NCBI RefSeq assembly: GCF_905404315.1
Contig: NC_066312.1
Coordinates: 6,435,001 to 6,499,000 of the forward strand
Reading direction: 5' to 3'
Length of the DNA stretch: 64,000 nt
Source: Leptidea sinapis
Lineage: Eukaryota; Arthropoda; Insecta; Lepidoptera; Pieridae
Positions 45,588 to 58,384 of this stretch are shown here, one piece after another. The translations under genes and the position numbers were made by a program. The notes beneath the pieces were generated by a model. That model saw only the letters and a list, made by a program, of their open reading frames with translations. It ran no database searches and was not told the DNA's origin. Within the stretch, counting starts at the first letter, position 1. The number at the start of each line of letters is the position of its first letter.

Positions 45588-45732
45588 AACTTGAAGTGCC
45601 GCTCAGAATTTTTGAGGTTCTCCAAGAATCCTGAGCGGTACTGCATTGGAATGGCGGCAATGGACAGAGCGGATCAATTACCATCAGATGTACGTCCTGC
45701 TCGCCTCATCCCTTATTTTCATTAAAAAAAAG
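45588..45732 (+). mobile_element. Retroposon family copy 5, 5'-truncated
   Basis: GAAGTGCCGCTCAGAATTTT to CTCATCCCTTATTTTCATTA followed by an A run. About 145 bases, the same 3' part as copies 2 and 4. Confidence 0.85.
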
Positions 45733-46069
45733 CATTTTCAACAAAAATTTTGTAATATGTGTATTTTCTTGTACAAAAAACAAAAGGATTAAAAGTAAAT
45801 ATGACTTAAGTATCTATGTTCTGATTCATTATCCACTTAAAATAGTTTTCCTCCAATAAACCAAATCCAGGACAACCGATCCCTGTTCAACATGAAAGCT
45901 AAATGCACACTGTATGTATAGAAAGAAATGAGTAGGTATGTCGTGAAGAGTGCATCTGACATTTCAGCTTCAGGCAGTCCATGCATTTCTAACCTGTGTT
46001 TGTTACAAACAGTGAAGTAATAACGGATGGAGATTATCGCCTACTCCTTCGTCTGTATAACAGAGATTT

Positions 46070-46330
46070 AATGTCAGTGCCGGATTTGCCACGTAGCAAC
46101 AGTAGCAATTGCTACAGGCCCCCGCGAGAAACGGGGCTCCGCATATCAACATCTGCTTGAGAGTTCTATGAATGAAAAATATTATTACGGGCTACATACT
46201 TAATATAATGATATGTATTCTACCACATACTGCTACAATAGACAATATTTAATTTTTACCATTAATCTCATAGGACACCAAGGACGAAGTCCTCAACAGA
46301 ATTTGCAACGAGCCCCGCGATTTCTTAATT
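46070..46330. mobile_element. Possible hAT-type non-autonomous element
   Basis: CAGTGCCGGATTTGCCACGT (46075) resembles a hAT-type terminus, followed by AGCAATTGCTACAGGCCCCC; near the other side lies TTTGCAACGAGCCCCGCGA. The two ends only partly complement. Assignment from terminal-motif likeness alone. Confidence 0.35.
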
Positions 46331-46799
46331 CAGTAAGGTATATATACAGTTCATATAAATGAGTGTATTAAATACGAGTTTAGCAGGACTTTGAATATAA
46401 AATAATTTATCTTCAAATAGTTTACATAATATTGATTTTTTCAAGACGTTCTGGACCCAGACAACTTTATATATATTTGAAAAAGTAAATTAATTTTTTA
46501 AACTTAAAATATTTCGCTCGTGGAAATTTTCACACAAATTAAAAAATTACAGTAAAAATAATTGTTGGGATCGAATCAAAATATCAACTATTCTACTTTT
46601 TAGTTTGACCCAAACAATACTTATTTACAAAATTACGAATTTACACAGTGTTTCAGAGTATCCCGCGGCCGAACGGCGTGACTTCGGAATTGTTATATAA
46701 CAAAGATATTAGGTTAAACGCGTATTAGGCTAATCGCTTTATTAGATTTTCCAGTATACATGTATCGACGTATCTATGTGGATTTATTGAACGTTTTTT

Positions 46800-47075
46800 T
46801 ATATGAAAATAAGGGATGAGACGAGCAGGACGTTCAGCTGATGGTTAATGATTCGTCCTGCCCATTACAATGCTGTGCCACTCAGGATTATAGAAAAATC
46901 CAAACATTCTGACCTTGAGAGGGTTCACCTTGTTGAGACATATATTGTCAAGTCTCATGTGCCCAATAATTTCACTAGATACAGCGCCCTCCTAACTGAA
47001 ACACAGTAATGCTTACACATTACTGCTTCACGGCAGAAATAGGCGCCGTTGTGGTACTCATAATCTAGCCGGCAT
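46800..47075 (-). mobile_element. Retroposon family copy 6
   Basis: GAAAATAAGGGATGAGACGA at 46805 to TAATCTAGCCGGCATCCGGC near 47075. It shows the full order of blocks of copy 4 in reverse, with small internal deletions. Its A-tail end is at the low-coordinate side. Confidence 0.85.
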
Positions 47076-47784
47076 CCGGCTTTGTTTGAAATTTTGCACA
47101 CGTATGAAGGACCGATGTGGTATCCTAACCGATGTTGACACACATACGATGCATGTAAAACTAAATAGAGACTTTTAAATATAATATATATATATATATA
47201 AACGAAGTCTAACGACAAGACGTGGAGGTTTTGGAAGCAAATTTAATAAATTTTGTTATTTTACGTAGCCCTGAGCTCGTTTATTCATTAAATAATGGAG
47301 ATAGCACAAAATTATATGGGTCCTCTCGCGACCAACACTATGACCAGAATCAACGAGAACGGCAATGTGGTGGGGACCATTTAAATTTGTGATAATATGT
47401 AAATAAATATATATATGTATATAATAATGAATGCATGAAAGAATATTTGCTGTGTACAAACAATAACGATTCCAGGAATAAAATATGTTATACAATTTTT
47501 GTCTGTTTGTTTTTATGTATGTTGGGGCAAAACGCAAATCTACTGAATAGATTTCCTTTGAATTTTAAGTCTTGGATGAATATTAAGCAAAGGTTAGCAC
47601 AATATGGAGGATATATGGTCATGCTAGGTGTATGCATAGTACTTTAGATACTTTAAAGCGTCCACGCGGACGACAAATAGACGTTATATCAACATAATAA
47701 CCCGTCATATTGAAGGAAAAATCTACTTATTAAATCGCGTTTTTTTTATTATTGAAGTAAAAACTTTTTTAGCCACATTACGCA

Positions 47785-48135
47785 CATTTTGGTAGAAGAA
47801 AATCTCATGGCTTCGCGTCACCGACATGTTCATGACTGGCGTAAATATAAATATATATAGTTAGACACTTTCTGGATGGGTGAAATCTCGTGAGTTCGCG
47901 TCACCGAAATGCTTGTAGTATTGTGTAACATTGGTGCTGTGTATATCTTATAAGTGAAATTGAATGGATTTAGTGAAAAGTCCAATGTGTATATACTGTG
48001 CATTTTTGAAATAGTGTTTCTGTTAGATTAATATATTATTGAAAATAAATTAAAATTAATAATTTAATAGATTTTATACACGGTGAAATTTCAAATTATA
48101 ATATTAAAACTTTTCACTTCTATTAGCAGACTCCA
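47785..48135 (+). repeat. Dispersed repeat, copy 1 of a direct pair
   Basis: AAATCTCATGGCTTCGCGTC, then AAATCTCGTGAGTTCGCGTC, ACATTGGTGCTGTGTATATC and TGAAATTGAATGGATTTAGT. It matches 59990-60315 in the same order and strand. Within each copy the TTCGCGTCACCGA block occurs twice. No coding sequence. Confidence 0.85.
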
Positions 48136-48219
48136 CAACTTATAATTTATTAGTATTAATTAATTACATATAAAACACAACCTCTATAAAAACTATTCTG
48201 TTACGTAGGAATAAAACAT

Positions 48220-48360
48220 TTCAGATTGTTAGTTCATGTTCATCCCTGGAATAAATCACCCCGTTGTTTCAATATAAAACTGGGTTACCTATATAGGACA
48301 GGGCAACACGCTACCGCTCCACGATGAGCCCTGACGTCAATACCCTACTACGCCGAAACT
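48220..48360. repeat. Possible SINE-like fragment (minus)
   Basis: On minus, TCATCGTGGAGCGGTAGCGT has A-box likeness and is followed by GGGTAACCCAG-like and GGGGTGATTTATTCC text. No B box of good quality. Confidence 0.25.
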
Positions 48361-48529
48361 TATCAAAAAGGCACACAAGGCATTTTGAACTATGGGGCGC
48401 AAGTGATAAGACTCTATTTCGGAAAAGAGGTTGACAAATAGGCCTATTTTAAAACCAAAGCCGGAAAGCGAACTTAAGACGTTTTGATTCGGGAAATTTT
48501 GGTGGAGGGGCTCACGGCAGCTGGGCTTA

Positions 48530-48769
48530 AGTGCCACGACCCATACTTACGTCGGTACGTATAGAACTCGTAATCGGTTACGGCACGACTCGACTCCGAT
48601 ACGGACGTGGTACTCGCGCCAGCGTACTGGCTACAACAATACTTCATATATATACCCCGCGCTCTACAAACTCCGGACACCATAACCAGCGTCTGCCGAG
48701 TGTCGTCGGCGCCTACCACCGTATTGCAGAGCCGATCCAAAGCCGAACTGCCAGAACCGAGCTGAAGGT
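48530..48769 (+). promoter_or_regulatory. Candidate leader exon with TATA-like box
   Basis: A GC- and CpG-rich block stands in AT-rich flanks. CATATATATACCCC (48646-48659) is TATA-like. About 30 bases further, GGACACCATAACCAGCG could hold the start site, and the block ends GAGCTGAAG/GTAAGA, a strong donor at 48770. It would be a short 5' untranslated exon of a plus-strand gene. An alternative is a repeat fragment. There is no clear start codon context. Confidence 0.4.
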
Positions 48770-48779
48770 AAGACGCTGA

Positions 48780-51650
48780 GCAATTTTAATTTGCGATTTT
48801 ATTTTTCATGCTTGCGATATATACACTTATCAATTGTTATCAACTCGTGCCGCGTATGATTCGCCACGCAATCCACATACTGTGGTTGCGTCTAACAATC
48901 ATAATATTACGTTCAGAACATTGAGGTAAATAATATTTTACTGTAATTATTTGTTTGGTAGTTACGTCAATAATATATTGTTAAACTATATACAAAATTA
49001 TTTTCCTGTCTTAATACTAATTATTAAAGTACAATTATTACACCAGATAGTAAATATCAGATGTCTAAAATGCCAAAATAAAAAATAGAATACCTTTACT
49101 GTTTGTAGCTATGTAAAGGATTTTAATACGCTTTATAAATATTAATAAAAAAATTCATGGAATTCAGGGCGATAACGCTTACTCCATGAACACAACGTTG
49201 TTACACGCCTGTGTTTTACATTATTTATACAACAAAAACGGGTTTCTATTGAATATAACATTTTAATACAAAATCGTTAGCGAGAGCGTCATATGTAAAA
49301 GATGGAGAATAACAGTTAACGAATCAGCAATAACGGGCTGCGTAGGCCGTAGCGTGCCTACTAATTGCCACATTGTTATACTATATACGAGACTATCTAT
49401 TCCTGCTCTGTGGTGATACTGTGCTAAATAGGAACCACCTACCTAATAGACGATATACAATCATCTTTAGCCATATGAAGTTATAACGTACTTCTCAAAA
49501 CATAATCATAAAGATTTTGTATCTCATATATGGCATGTTTCCTTTGCTATTGTGTATACGAAGACTATAGAAACAGATGAACATTCTCTTCAAGCGGTTT
49601 CCAATATATTTATAGTAGAGAGTATTAAAAACTATTATTATGAAATGATAAGAGAAATCTCTACACAATGAACGCGCCAGAGTTCTAGTAAATTATCAAT
49701 GGTTCTCCTAATATTAGTCTTGATAAACCTACATTTTATATAGACCCAAAGAATATAATTTATTACTCTTCCGATTGATACGATATTATTCAACGGGTAA
49801 TAAACACGTCGTATAAGTTGCCGATAATAAGTTTCCGATCAATTTGACAAACAAATTAATCAAACTCTATAACGACTATAGTTAAAAGAAGAATGCACAT
49901 ATATGAGTACAATACAAACCTTAACGAAAACTATTTGCCAGTAAACATTTTAACAAAGACTTTCATGTGCCATCCGACGCAATGATTTTTCTGAATTCTA
50001 ATTAAATATTTTAATTCGATCATTTTCCTTCAAGCAATACTGTGAACAATGTCCTTGTTTCGAAACAATAAACACAAAGAAACGTGTATTAATTATTCGT
50101 TCGTTAGATAAAGGCCGGCTACAACAGCTTGTGTGAGGACATTGCCAACTCTACCGCGGCACTTGGTAGTCAGTACAATAATTGTAGTTACTTATTACAA
50201 ACGTTCTTTGTTCTACGAGTATCTTGCCCTCGACTAGGTAAATATTTATATGTATTTTGATTAGTTTAATTTGCTACTATTTGACTTACTATACCGTTGA
50301 CTTACTATTGTTTATTTGCATTACTATTCTTTATTTGAATACTATCATGGGCATATGACTTTGTTGGTTTACTTTTCCCTTTTCTAATCTTGATAAATCT
50401 ATAACTTTGATAAAATGAAATGGTATTACGACCAACATCAATTGTTCATTCGGTTATAAAAAATATATTATGTAATTATAATATTAGAATATTACAATTT
50501 TGCAGTTGCTCATCGGACAGGTTTATACTAAAAAGTGGTTTACAATGTTTAAAAATATCATTATATCCATACATATAAAGCATAGAAATTTTAATGAAAA
50601 TCAAGGAATTTGATGTGTCTACCCTAGCCCTTTGACAAGTCTTAATCTCACTTTACTCAAAATGACAAATTGACGAAGTACATAAATGTTGTATTTGAAG
50701 ATTTCGTCGTTAATCCGACAAATTCTTGGACTCAAATTATTACTTAAAAGGCCTTATGCCGAAATGGTTGTGTTAGAGAATGCGCAGTAACGGTGTCCTA
50801 GTTATTTTAGGTGGCGCGCGAGCTAGTTAGAAACGAGGTCGTGTTGCTTTCATCACCAGCTCGATGGGGCCACTCTGGGTTCGCGCTGGCCTCGTTAATG
50901 TGCATCGGCTTAGATGCCTATGTACCTACAGCTTATTACTAATCAACCTCTCACTTCATATGCCGTACTCAAACACCACTAAAATAACATTACTATTTCC
51001 CTATCTTGGCGAGCGCTGTTTAATTCTCCGTCTATTTTTCCTTGATTATTAACAAATATAGTTAGGTATGTAGAGTCTGTCCAAAGGGCATCTGAGTTGG
51101 GACTTTATGTCATCTAGAAATAATAGATTATCGATACTTCTAATGCTTTGTGGGGTTAAATACCGTGGTTCGCGGTAAGTACTTTGGATTATGTAGAATG
51201 GGAGGTGTCATTTGGTATAAAGTATGCCAAGGCCGTAATAGAGGGGATAGCTGGTACACGTGTGACCTAGATAACATCAGCCGCTGCTGCGCGAGCCGAT
51301 TCTCCACGACACTCCACGAATCGCCGCAACTGTTGTCTTCAATCAATACTAAAGATTTGCAACGCGTTTTCTAATAACGCAGTATCCGCTAGGCGTCACG
51401 TAATACGCAATACTACAAGTACTTATAACGATATATTATTATTTACAAGGGGCAAAGATGCAATACAAAAACTTGTAAGCTATATGTTATTTAACTACTT
51501 CATTATTGGAACACCTCAGGGAACACCTTGGGACCGATTTTCTTCGTCTAGAGTCTTTCTCTTTCTGCCGTTTAGAGACAATAATAATTGCTATTCAGTA
51601 CTTCATTCATGTGTTAAACTTTAATATTTAGAGTTTTTGTTTAGAGAATA
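48780..51650. other. Intergenic or intronic DNA, nothing recognised
   Basis: AT-rich with a mildly GC-richer patch near 50790-50920. Open frames are short and compositional. If 48530-48769 is a first exon, this is its intron. Confidence 0.35.
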
Positions 51651-51699
51651 ATACCGTTAATATGATATGAAAAGGTGCATCGATCGCGATTACATCACA

Positions 51700-51970
51700 T
51701 GCGTCCTCTTGTGTCGTGTGCGCGCGCAACGTAACTTGCTAGTTGCCTCCCCCTCCCGGCCCCCTCTCCCCGTTGCCCTCCCCTCCCCGCTCCCCTTTGG
51801 CACAAATGCGCCACCGCTAGCAGCCGTGAAGCTGCCAAGTGTGAAGTGCCATTCGCTCCTCGGCAGTCTTCAACATCGGTCGCGCTCTCTAGTTTGAAAT
51901 ACCAGTGGTAGTTGAAAATAATTTTAACTCAGCTTGTTTCATTGGACTCTCCAATCAGTTACAAGTATTC
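51700..51970 (+). promoter_or_regulatory. CpG/CT-rich promoter-like block with an initiator
   Basis: CGCGCGCAACG (51721) is followed by a long C/T run around 51745-51800 (CCCCTCCCGGCCCCCTCTCC) and CpG-rich text to 51890. AATCAGTTACAAG at 51952-51964 matches the arthropod initiator TCAGTT. The composition contrast is the main support. Confidence 0.45.
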
Positions 51971-52206
51971 GTTCGTTGAAGATAGTAGTGTGAATATTTT
52001 GATATAAAGTGCTTTTTCAAATATTTAATTCAAGCGATAGAGCGCGACCTACTTTTGAACTTCCGTAATGTAGAGCGATAATATTTTCCCTTTTTTATTT
52101 AATTTAACATTATTTTACTTCGTTCTTTTATTATTTCGTGTATATTTTTAATTTTTACTCCAATCTTCTTTCGGTTTTTCAACTGCGGCTTTATTGAATA
52201 ATTTTA

Positions 52207-52471
52207 GGCGGGAAACGCTATTTAGTTCTTCGAGCAACGGGATACATCATTTTGAAGAAAGAAGAGAAGAAAGAAGAACTATCTGTCAGTTGTGTCGGAG
52301 GGAGAATTTGGCTAGGCTTATTTAATAGTCAGTCTTTTTCTCTCTCCTATATGACTGGCATAATAATTCATCATGGAAGCGGAGTCACACGAATGCGTCA
52401 TCAATCAACTTGTGTCCGCAGTGACGTTAGAGATTTCGCTAACTGTTTTAATTCAGTTACGAGATCACTGA
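52207..52471 (+). CDS. Candidate first coding exon downstream of the promoter block
   Basis: A possible acceptor (AATTTTAG, 52206) precedes a leader of about 165 bases. ATG at 52373 sits in TCATCATGG, a good insect start context, and reads MEAESHECVINQLVSAVTLE, then ISLTVLIQLRDH and TGA at 52469. A GTGACG donor after codon 16 (52421) would make it a first exon continuing beyond the window. The acidic start then hydrophobic helix is protein-like but matches no family I know. Confidence 0.35.
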
Positions 52472-53449
52472 ATTTTCTGCATTGGACACCTTTTTAGTAT
52501 CATGTATTGTACATAAATGTAATTGTATATGTTGTGTTGTAAATGGTAACCGGTCGAGTCGTTGCGCGCTCCGTATTTCGAAACATTACCAATAATGTTC
52601 GTCAGAAATTGGGCAATCTGCAAGAGAGCGGATGTACGGCTTGCCACGCAACGGCAACTACTTACGTTGCTTGTATTTCAACTCTTGCACCATTGTCGCT
52701 CGACCGATCAATTACAACAAGTTCGATTTCTCTTTGTTACCTCATGTCGACTTACCTAATCAATGTTGTTGCGGTATGCGATTGAATTTAATGCGAATTG
52801 TATTGCTATGCGACTGAATAAATACTTACTGTGGATTTGGTTTTTATTTTTAACGATCAATCACTCCCTTTTTTATGAACCGTAACAGAGGTAATAAAAG
52901 GCGGATCCAAACCCGAACCGCCCCTAGTACCTGCGGTCCAATGGGATAGAACCATAGTTTTTTTCTGACACATATGGCTACAATTCGAAGAGGCTTACAG
53001 ATTGAAACATGTCACCATAACCAAATCATAATAACTGTAGTATCAACCATAGAATGTATTAAGCCATAAAATGTCATTAAGGGCTTATAGTATACTATAG
53101 TTGGTGACTGGAGCATTTCTCTCCAGCTAAATAAATGTATATATTATACAAAATTTAAAATACTTTTTGTATAACACGATATTTCTAGAGTTCAATCATT
53201 ACAAGAATTATTTCGTTTTTCCCCGTTCTTATAATTAAAATCATGTAATAGGAGAACTTTCAAACTGTGCCTCAAACATTCAAACAGAATAATTAATACA
53301 GAAATAAAATTTGAAATTAAAAGAAATATGAATGGTCACGAATCGAAATAAAAGCTATCCTATCCGTCAAGTTGGATAAAACTGCATATATGGTGCAATA
53401 TTTAATTAAAATCGGCAAAACATCATGACAAAAAAATTTATATATAAAG
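52472..53449. other. Unassigned DNA
   Basis: Overlapping short open frames at 52540-52820 reflect a GC-richer stretch, not a gene I can name. GATCCAAACCCGAACC near 52910 may be a degraded SINE B box on minus. The rest is AT-rich. Confidence 0.3.
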
Positions 53450-53451
53450 AC

Positions 53452-53690
53452 TAGCTGTTTCCGCCCGATTCGCTGGGCGTATTTTAAAAGGAAATAAGTT
53501 AAATCTTATTCATCTTATTACACATACAATAAAATAATAAGTAGGCATAAACCATTTAGGATAAATTTCGCATCGAATGGTGGTAGTTTCATGTCGATAC
53601 GATTAGTGGGTTAGGCGTGATTGAGCCTCAAACAAAGACCATTTTCAATGTATATATATGTAGGTATTTGAAGGGTAGATTAACTTGTAT
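53452..53690 (-). mobile_element. Helitron-like terminal fragment
   Basis: GACTAGCTGTTTCCGCCCGA at 53452 reads on minus as TCGGGCGGAAACAGCTAGTC, a Helitron-type CTAGT end, adjoining GGATAAATTTCGCATCGAAT and GTTTCATGTCGATACGATTA, sequences common to moth Helitron bodies. Truncated. Confidence 0.55.
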
Positions 53691-54194
53691 AAATTAAAAA
53701 AAAGATACATAGGTATGTAAGATTCATATTAATAATATGTTCAATAATTTGAAAAACTCGAAAAGCTTCACTTGCCCGAATAAAACTTGGTGGTATTTTA
53801 TCTAAAAGTCGTATTTTTGTATAGTTTTTTTGACCTCTCATGCCACGCAATAGTATTTGTCCGTTACTTCAGAATATATTAATATATATGATATTTATAT
53901 TACATAGGTAGTAGGTACCCATAGGTATTCGAAGCCCTCCAATTCTTTGTGATGCCATATCCATAGTGAAAAGTCATTTCGTCGAATTAGGATAATATAT
54001 TTAATCCAACTCAACACGCCTCATTGAAAATAAACTTTCTTAAAAAAAAATTATAAAAATTTTAATTACACGATTACGTTTGAGAATCCATCTTTTATAC
54101 ATTCAAATTAAGTAAGGGAAAGAAAGTCTGAAGAGTAAATAAAAAATACCCCGAGTATATTTGTATTTTATTCATTAATTTTACAACTATTTAA

Positions 54195-54486
54195 TCTAAT
54201 ATATAAAAATCTCGTGTCATGGTGTTAAACATTGAACTCCTCCGAAACGGCTTGACTGATTCTCATGAAATTTTGAGTGCATATTGGGTAGGTCTGAGAA
54301 TCGGACAACATCTATTTTTCATCCCCCTAAATGTTAAGGGTGGTCCACACAAATTTTTATTTGATTGACATTTTTTTTTAAATTTAAATACATACAACTT
54401 AAAATTTTCACCCATCTACGATCAACAGTTACTTTTGTATCGCGATTTTAATATCGGCAATACAACGTTTGCTGGGTCAGCTAGTT
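54195..54486 (+). mobile_element. Non-autonomous Helitron, 292 bp, intact ends
   Basis: 5' TCTAATATATAAAAATCTCG and 3' CAACGTTTGCTGGGTCAGCTAG followed by T. In between: TCCGAAACGGCTTGACTGAT, GGTAGGTCTGAGAATCGGAC, TCGCGATTTTAATATCGGCA, all hallmarks of the LepHeli-like family. No coding sequence. A hairpin (TCGCGATTTTAATATCGGC) lies about 20 bases before the 3' end, as expected for Helitrons. Confidence 0.85.
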
Positions 54487-54489
54487 AAT

Positions 54490-57400
54490 ATAAAAATATA
54501 AAGTTAGCCACTAGAATAGGAAACGGGGGTAACATATTTAAGTACCTACTAAGTACGTACTAAGTACATGAATATAAAAAAAAATTGTATTTTTTTTTTT
54601 AAATTAAGTAAGTTATAAATATAAACATTAGCTCACCAGTTTGATTTATATAAAAAAAAATTAATATTTGTTTTCACTTAGCTTCATGTGAGTAAAGTAG
54701 TCAATTCGATTTAAATTGGTTATTCTTCGTTTCTAATCCGCATTTTTTTAGTAGTGTTACTTGTATTATTATATATTCTTTGGTAGTGTCGTGTTTTACC
54801 TAAGATTGGTCTCCGTTGAGCTCCAACTAGATACCTACCGCACTATCTAAGAACAATAGCTTTTTTATTACGGCAACTATTGGATGCTTGTGTGCGTGGC
54901 ATCTTGACACTCTATGGCATCTTTCAAATTTTACTTAATTAAATAATATAATTAAAAATTAACTTATTTCTTGTTGTCTTATTATATTTACAAAGTTTTA
55001 CCACGTAACCCGATATTTTTTTATCGACATCATTTAGTTGAAATTATTAGCAAAGTTTAACAGAACATGTGGCACGTCAACGTCAAACATTGTTCGAGAC
55101 TGGCTCGAGTACGCCACTTAGGTGTGGTATTAGTTGCCGTACTTTGCAACTACGCCTGCGGTATCTAGTTGAACCGCAGCGGAGACCAATCCTTATAAAT
55201 TGTAAGTTAACATTAGTAATTCTTATAAATTGTTATTCGATATTTCCACTCCCCGTTATCCGAGTACAAGTTACAAGATTCCTTAGAAATTTCTCTAGTG
55301 AGGTTCTATAACCTATGTTCATTATGCAATACATACATACCGCTGCAAATGTTGAATTTACAATAGCGTTCCGATCCCCCAACCTCATCGAACGTCGAAA
55401 CCATTAGCGTTTAATTAAATAAAGCATAATTATAATACATAGCTATATAGTATGTTTGTGAATACGTTGTTTAATCAAGGGTGCGTTAATTAGATTTTGA
55501 GGTTCTGGAACGAACTATTTGGCAAATCGGAGCGCGAGGATTTAAAATGTTTTCAAAATAGGTGTTTAAAATAAATGGTTTCATAAAATTGACTGAAAAA
55601 ACTCTATATCTAGCAATTCTACATAAAATAAATATATTAGTTATGTTTCTACTCAACTACTGGTAAAAAAAGATTAAGTGAATCGGTTTTTTTATTTTTG
55701 GCCATATTTTGTTATTAGGCTCTGTAGTGCACTCTAAAACTATTCATAATTATTTTATTATTCATAATGGTCCGCTAACTTAAAACGGCCGCTAAGGAGT
55801 GTTTTTTCTCATTCTGACTTAGGTCAATAGAAGATGACAGAGTAAGAATTAGCAATGCTTTAAGTTAGCAGACTATTATGAATGAGGGGGTATATGTTCC
55901 GCTGGACAAACGCATAGTTGTATTCGTCCTAAACAAATGCGTTCACTGGTCCTGTAAGATAACTCTATTTTTGTAAAACGCTACAAAGGGACTGCTTTCT
56001 TTAAAAGAAATAAGTAAGTAAATAAAAGTTATTAAAAAAAATTAAAATCTATAAAATCGTCGAATAATCTGCTCACATCATTCCGAAACAGCTCTGAAAA
56101 ATACTAAAAAACATGAAGTTTTCGTCGCAAATAGAAAACAGAAATATAATAATAAAAAATAAATAGAATAGTAAATACAACATAAATATGGTGGCGGTGA
56201 TAGTAATGTCTTTCAAAGCGGTTGAAATCATGTATCATCCTAGCAACATGTACCAGGACTTCATATGCAGCTTAGAGGTTCATCAACAATGCACATCTTA
56301 AACATGTTATACAAGTGCTTCCTTGGTATTCGTGGTTACGGCTCAATTTAATTCAATAAACAGGAAATAAAAGCTCAATACTTTAAAGAGTGTTCATTTC
56401 CAAAACAAAACAGTATTTTATTATATCGTGTAGTTATAATACTTACCTATAGTTAATATAGACACATTATTTTGTTGAAAATAATCGATTCATTCATGGA
56501 TTTTTAACTATTTAAACCCCTAACCAGACGCGTACAATGTAAAAATATCACTGAAATTTATAGAACCAATTTTGTTTTAGTCAGATTCTATTCGTTTTTC
56601 GACACAAATATTTGCTTCCCAACTTATAAATCAACATCAGGTTTTAATTTCTTTGCATATTTAATTTGTAATCTTTTTTTATGATATATCTAGTATTATA
56701 TGCGGTATCTGAAATATATAATGATGATGCCGTCCGCATCATATCTGACGATAGCGCCCTGTTCCACGCGTATGATCCGACGTGGCTTGCAACCCAAAAC
56801 TCAATATTGAGTCCCTTGTCACGTGTCGTACAGTTCAAGCAGCCTTCGAAGGTTCAATGCTTTAGATTTACCTCAGAAAGGCGAGTTTACCTCAAAAATT
56901 GTAACTTTTTTGATCTTTATCCCCAAATCGATTGGTTATCAGCCTCTTGCTCCAAGTTATCCGGTGGTATATTGTATTGGGATAGGTTGCGTTGGATAAC
57001 ATCTTTGTAGCGGATATACTGAACTGAACTCATCGCCGGAACAACATTCTCCATTAGAAAGCTTTGGATAGAATACCCACTTCGCTATTCTGCATGCGGT
57101 ATGTTCGCAAACGACGAAGAATTTTGGTATTCGTGACACGGTCTTACCATATGACAGGTAAGATAGAACGGAAACACTTTAAGTGAAAGGCGTCCAACTT
57201 CCTAATATATAATATATTTTTATTCACCAGGTCTTCTCAGTATATCGAATCAGTAATACCATCGGAACACCGCAGGCTTCTTTGATGTCCTCTAGCCTTA
57301 TAGTATGATATCATCAGTAATACAAACATTAATAAGTTAATGATTTAATTAAAAATATAAAAAGAATTACATTCTAGTGTTCTTATCCTTATAAACTTTT

Positions 57401-57870
57401 AAATATACATATGAATGTAAGTTATAGATATATTTAACTCCACTTAACACTTTTAAATTGACACGAACAATGTCATAATACTACAAATTGTTTAAATACA
57501 GTTTTCGCAAGGTGATGCAACGAAGTAATCTAGTAACTACTCGAAAGTTACAACTAAATTGAGGTAAGTAGTAAAATAAATAATTTTATGTAAATATTGT
57601 GTAGTTCTCATTAGATTGCTTTCTAGAAGCCTATTTAAAAATAAACGATCTTTATATTTTGATGTTGCTATTTAACGAGTATGGACCATGAAAGTATTAT
57701 ATATATGTATTTATTGTATAACTACACCACACTAATATTATTATACGCAATCGAAGGATGTCAACGAGAGCTGACAGTTGAAATATAAACGAGTGATATA
57801 AGTTATTCACGTCAGCAGGTGTTCTAATGAAGATAGTCAAAGATATACCACAAAAGAGGGGTAGGTACAT
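54490..57870. other. Intergenic DNA, nothing recognised
   Basis: AT-rich; no splice-bounded frame with protein-like text. A less AT-rich zone at 56730-57150 has open frames on both strands (109 codons plus at 56681, 60 and 64 codons minus) but no domain, and probably is a decayed element. Confidence 0.35.
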
Positions 57871-57879
57871 ATATCAAGT

Positions 57880-58050
57880 CAAAGTCAAATAAAATTTATT
57901 CAACTAGGCTTAAACTAAGCGCTTTTGAATCGCAACTATAAATATTCCTTTTAAATTAATTACCATATGTTCAGAAAAAGTAGAGCTCGTGAGAAGAACA
58001 TACCAGAAACTCGACGGCCACTCTTTTCAATCAAATAGAGTATTTTACAA
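57880..58050 (-). repeat. LINE 3'-end repeat
   Basis: Starts AAGTCAAAGTCAAATAAAAT and TTTATTCAACTAGGCTTAAA; ends near AGAAACTCGACGGCCACTCT. The last part is the reverse complement of 25080-25165. Confidence 0.7.
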
Positions 58051-58384
58051 TGGCTGTAATATACATAACAAATTAGTTTGTAAGGCAGTTTGCATCCGAT
58101 ATATGAATTTTATTTAAATAATATCATATATTTCAAAAAAAGTAATAAAGAATAACTGTATGAATATAAATTATCGTATATTGGATGCATCAAACTTTAG
58201 AGCTTGAATTCATTGTTTGTGTAAGGATGATTCGTGAACATGATGGTTATAATAACTGTTGTAATTAGTAATCATATCTAACAAATACAGTATCAAGCGC
58301 AATCATTCACAGTACACTTTTAAGTTATTTGGATATCGTGCAAAACTTTGCATGTGTATGTTTATATCAAAGATATCAAAGTTC

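Noticed and set aside
47185..47202. TA microsatellite
   Set aside because: Ordinary for AT-rich insect DNA and without informative context.
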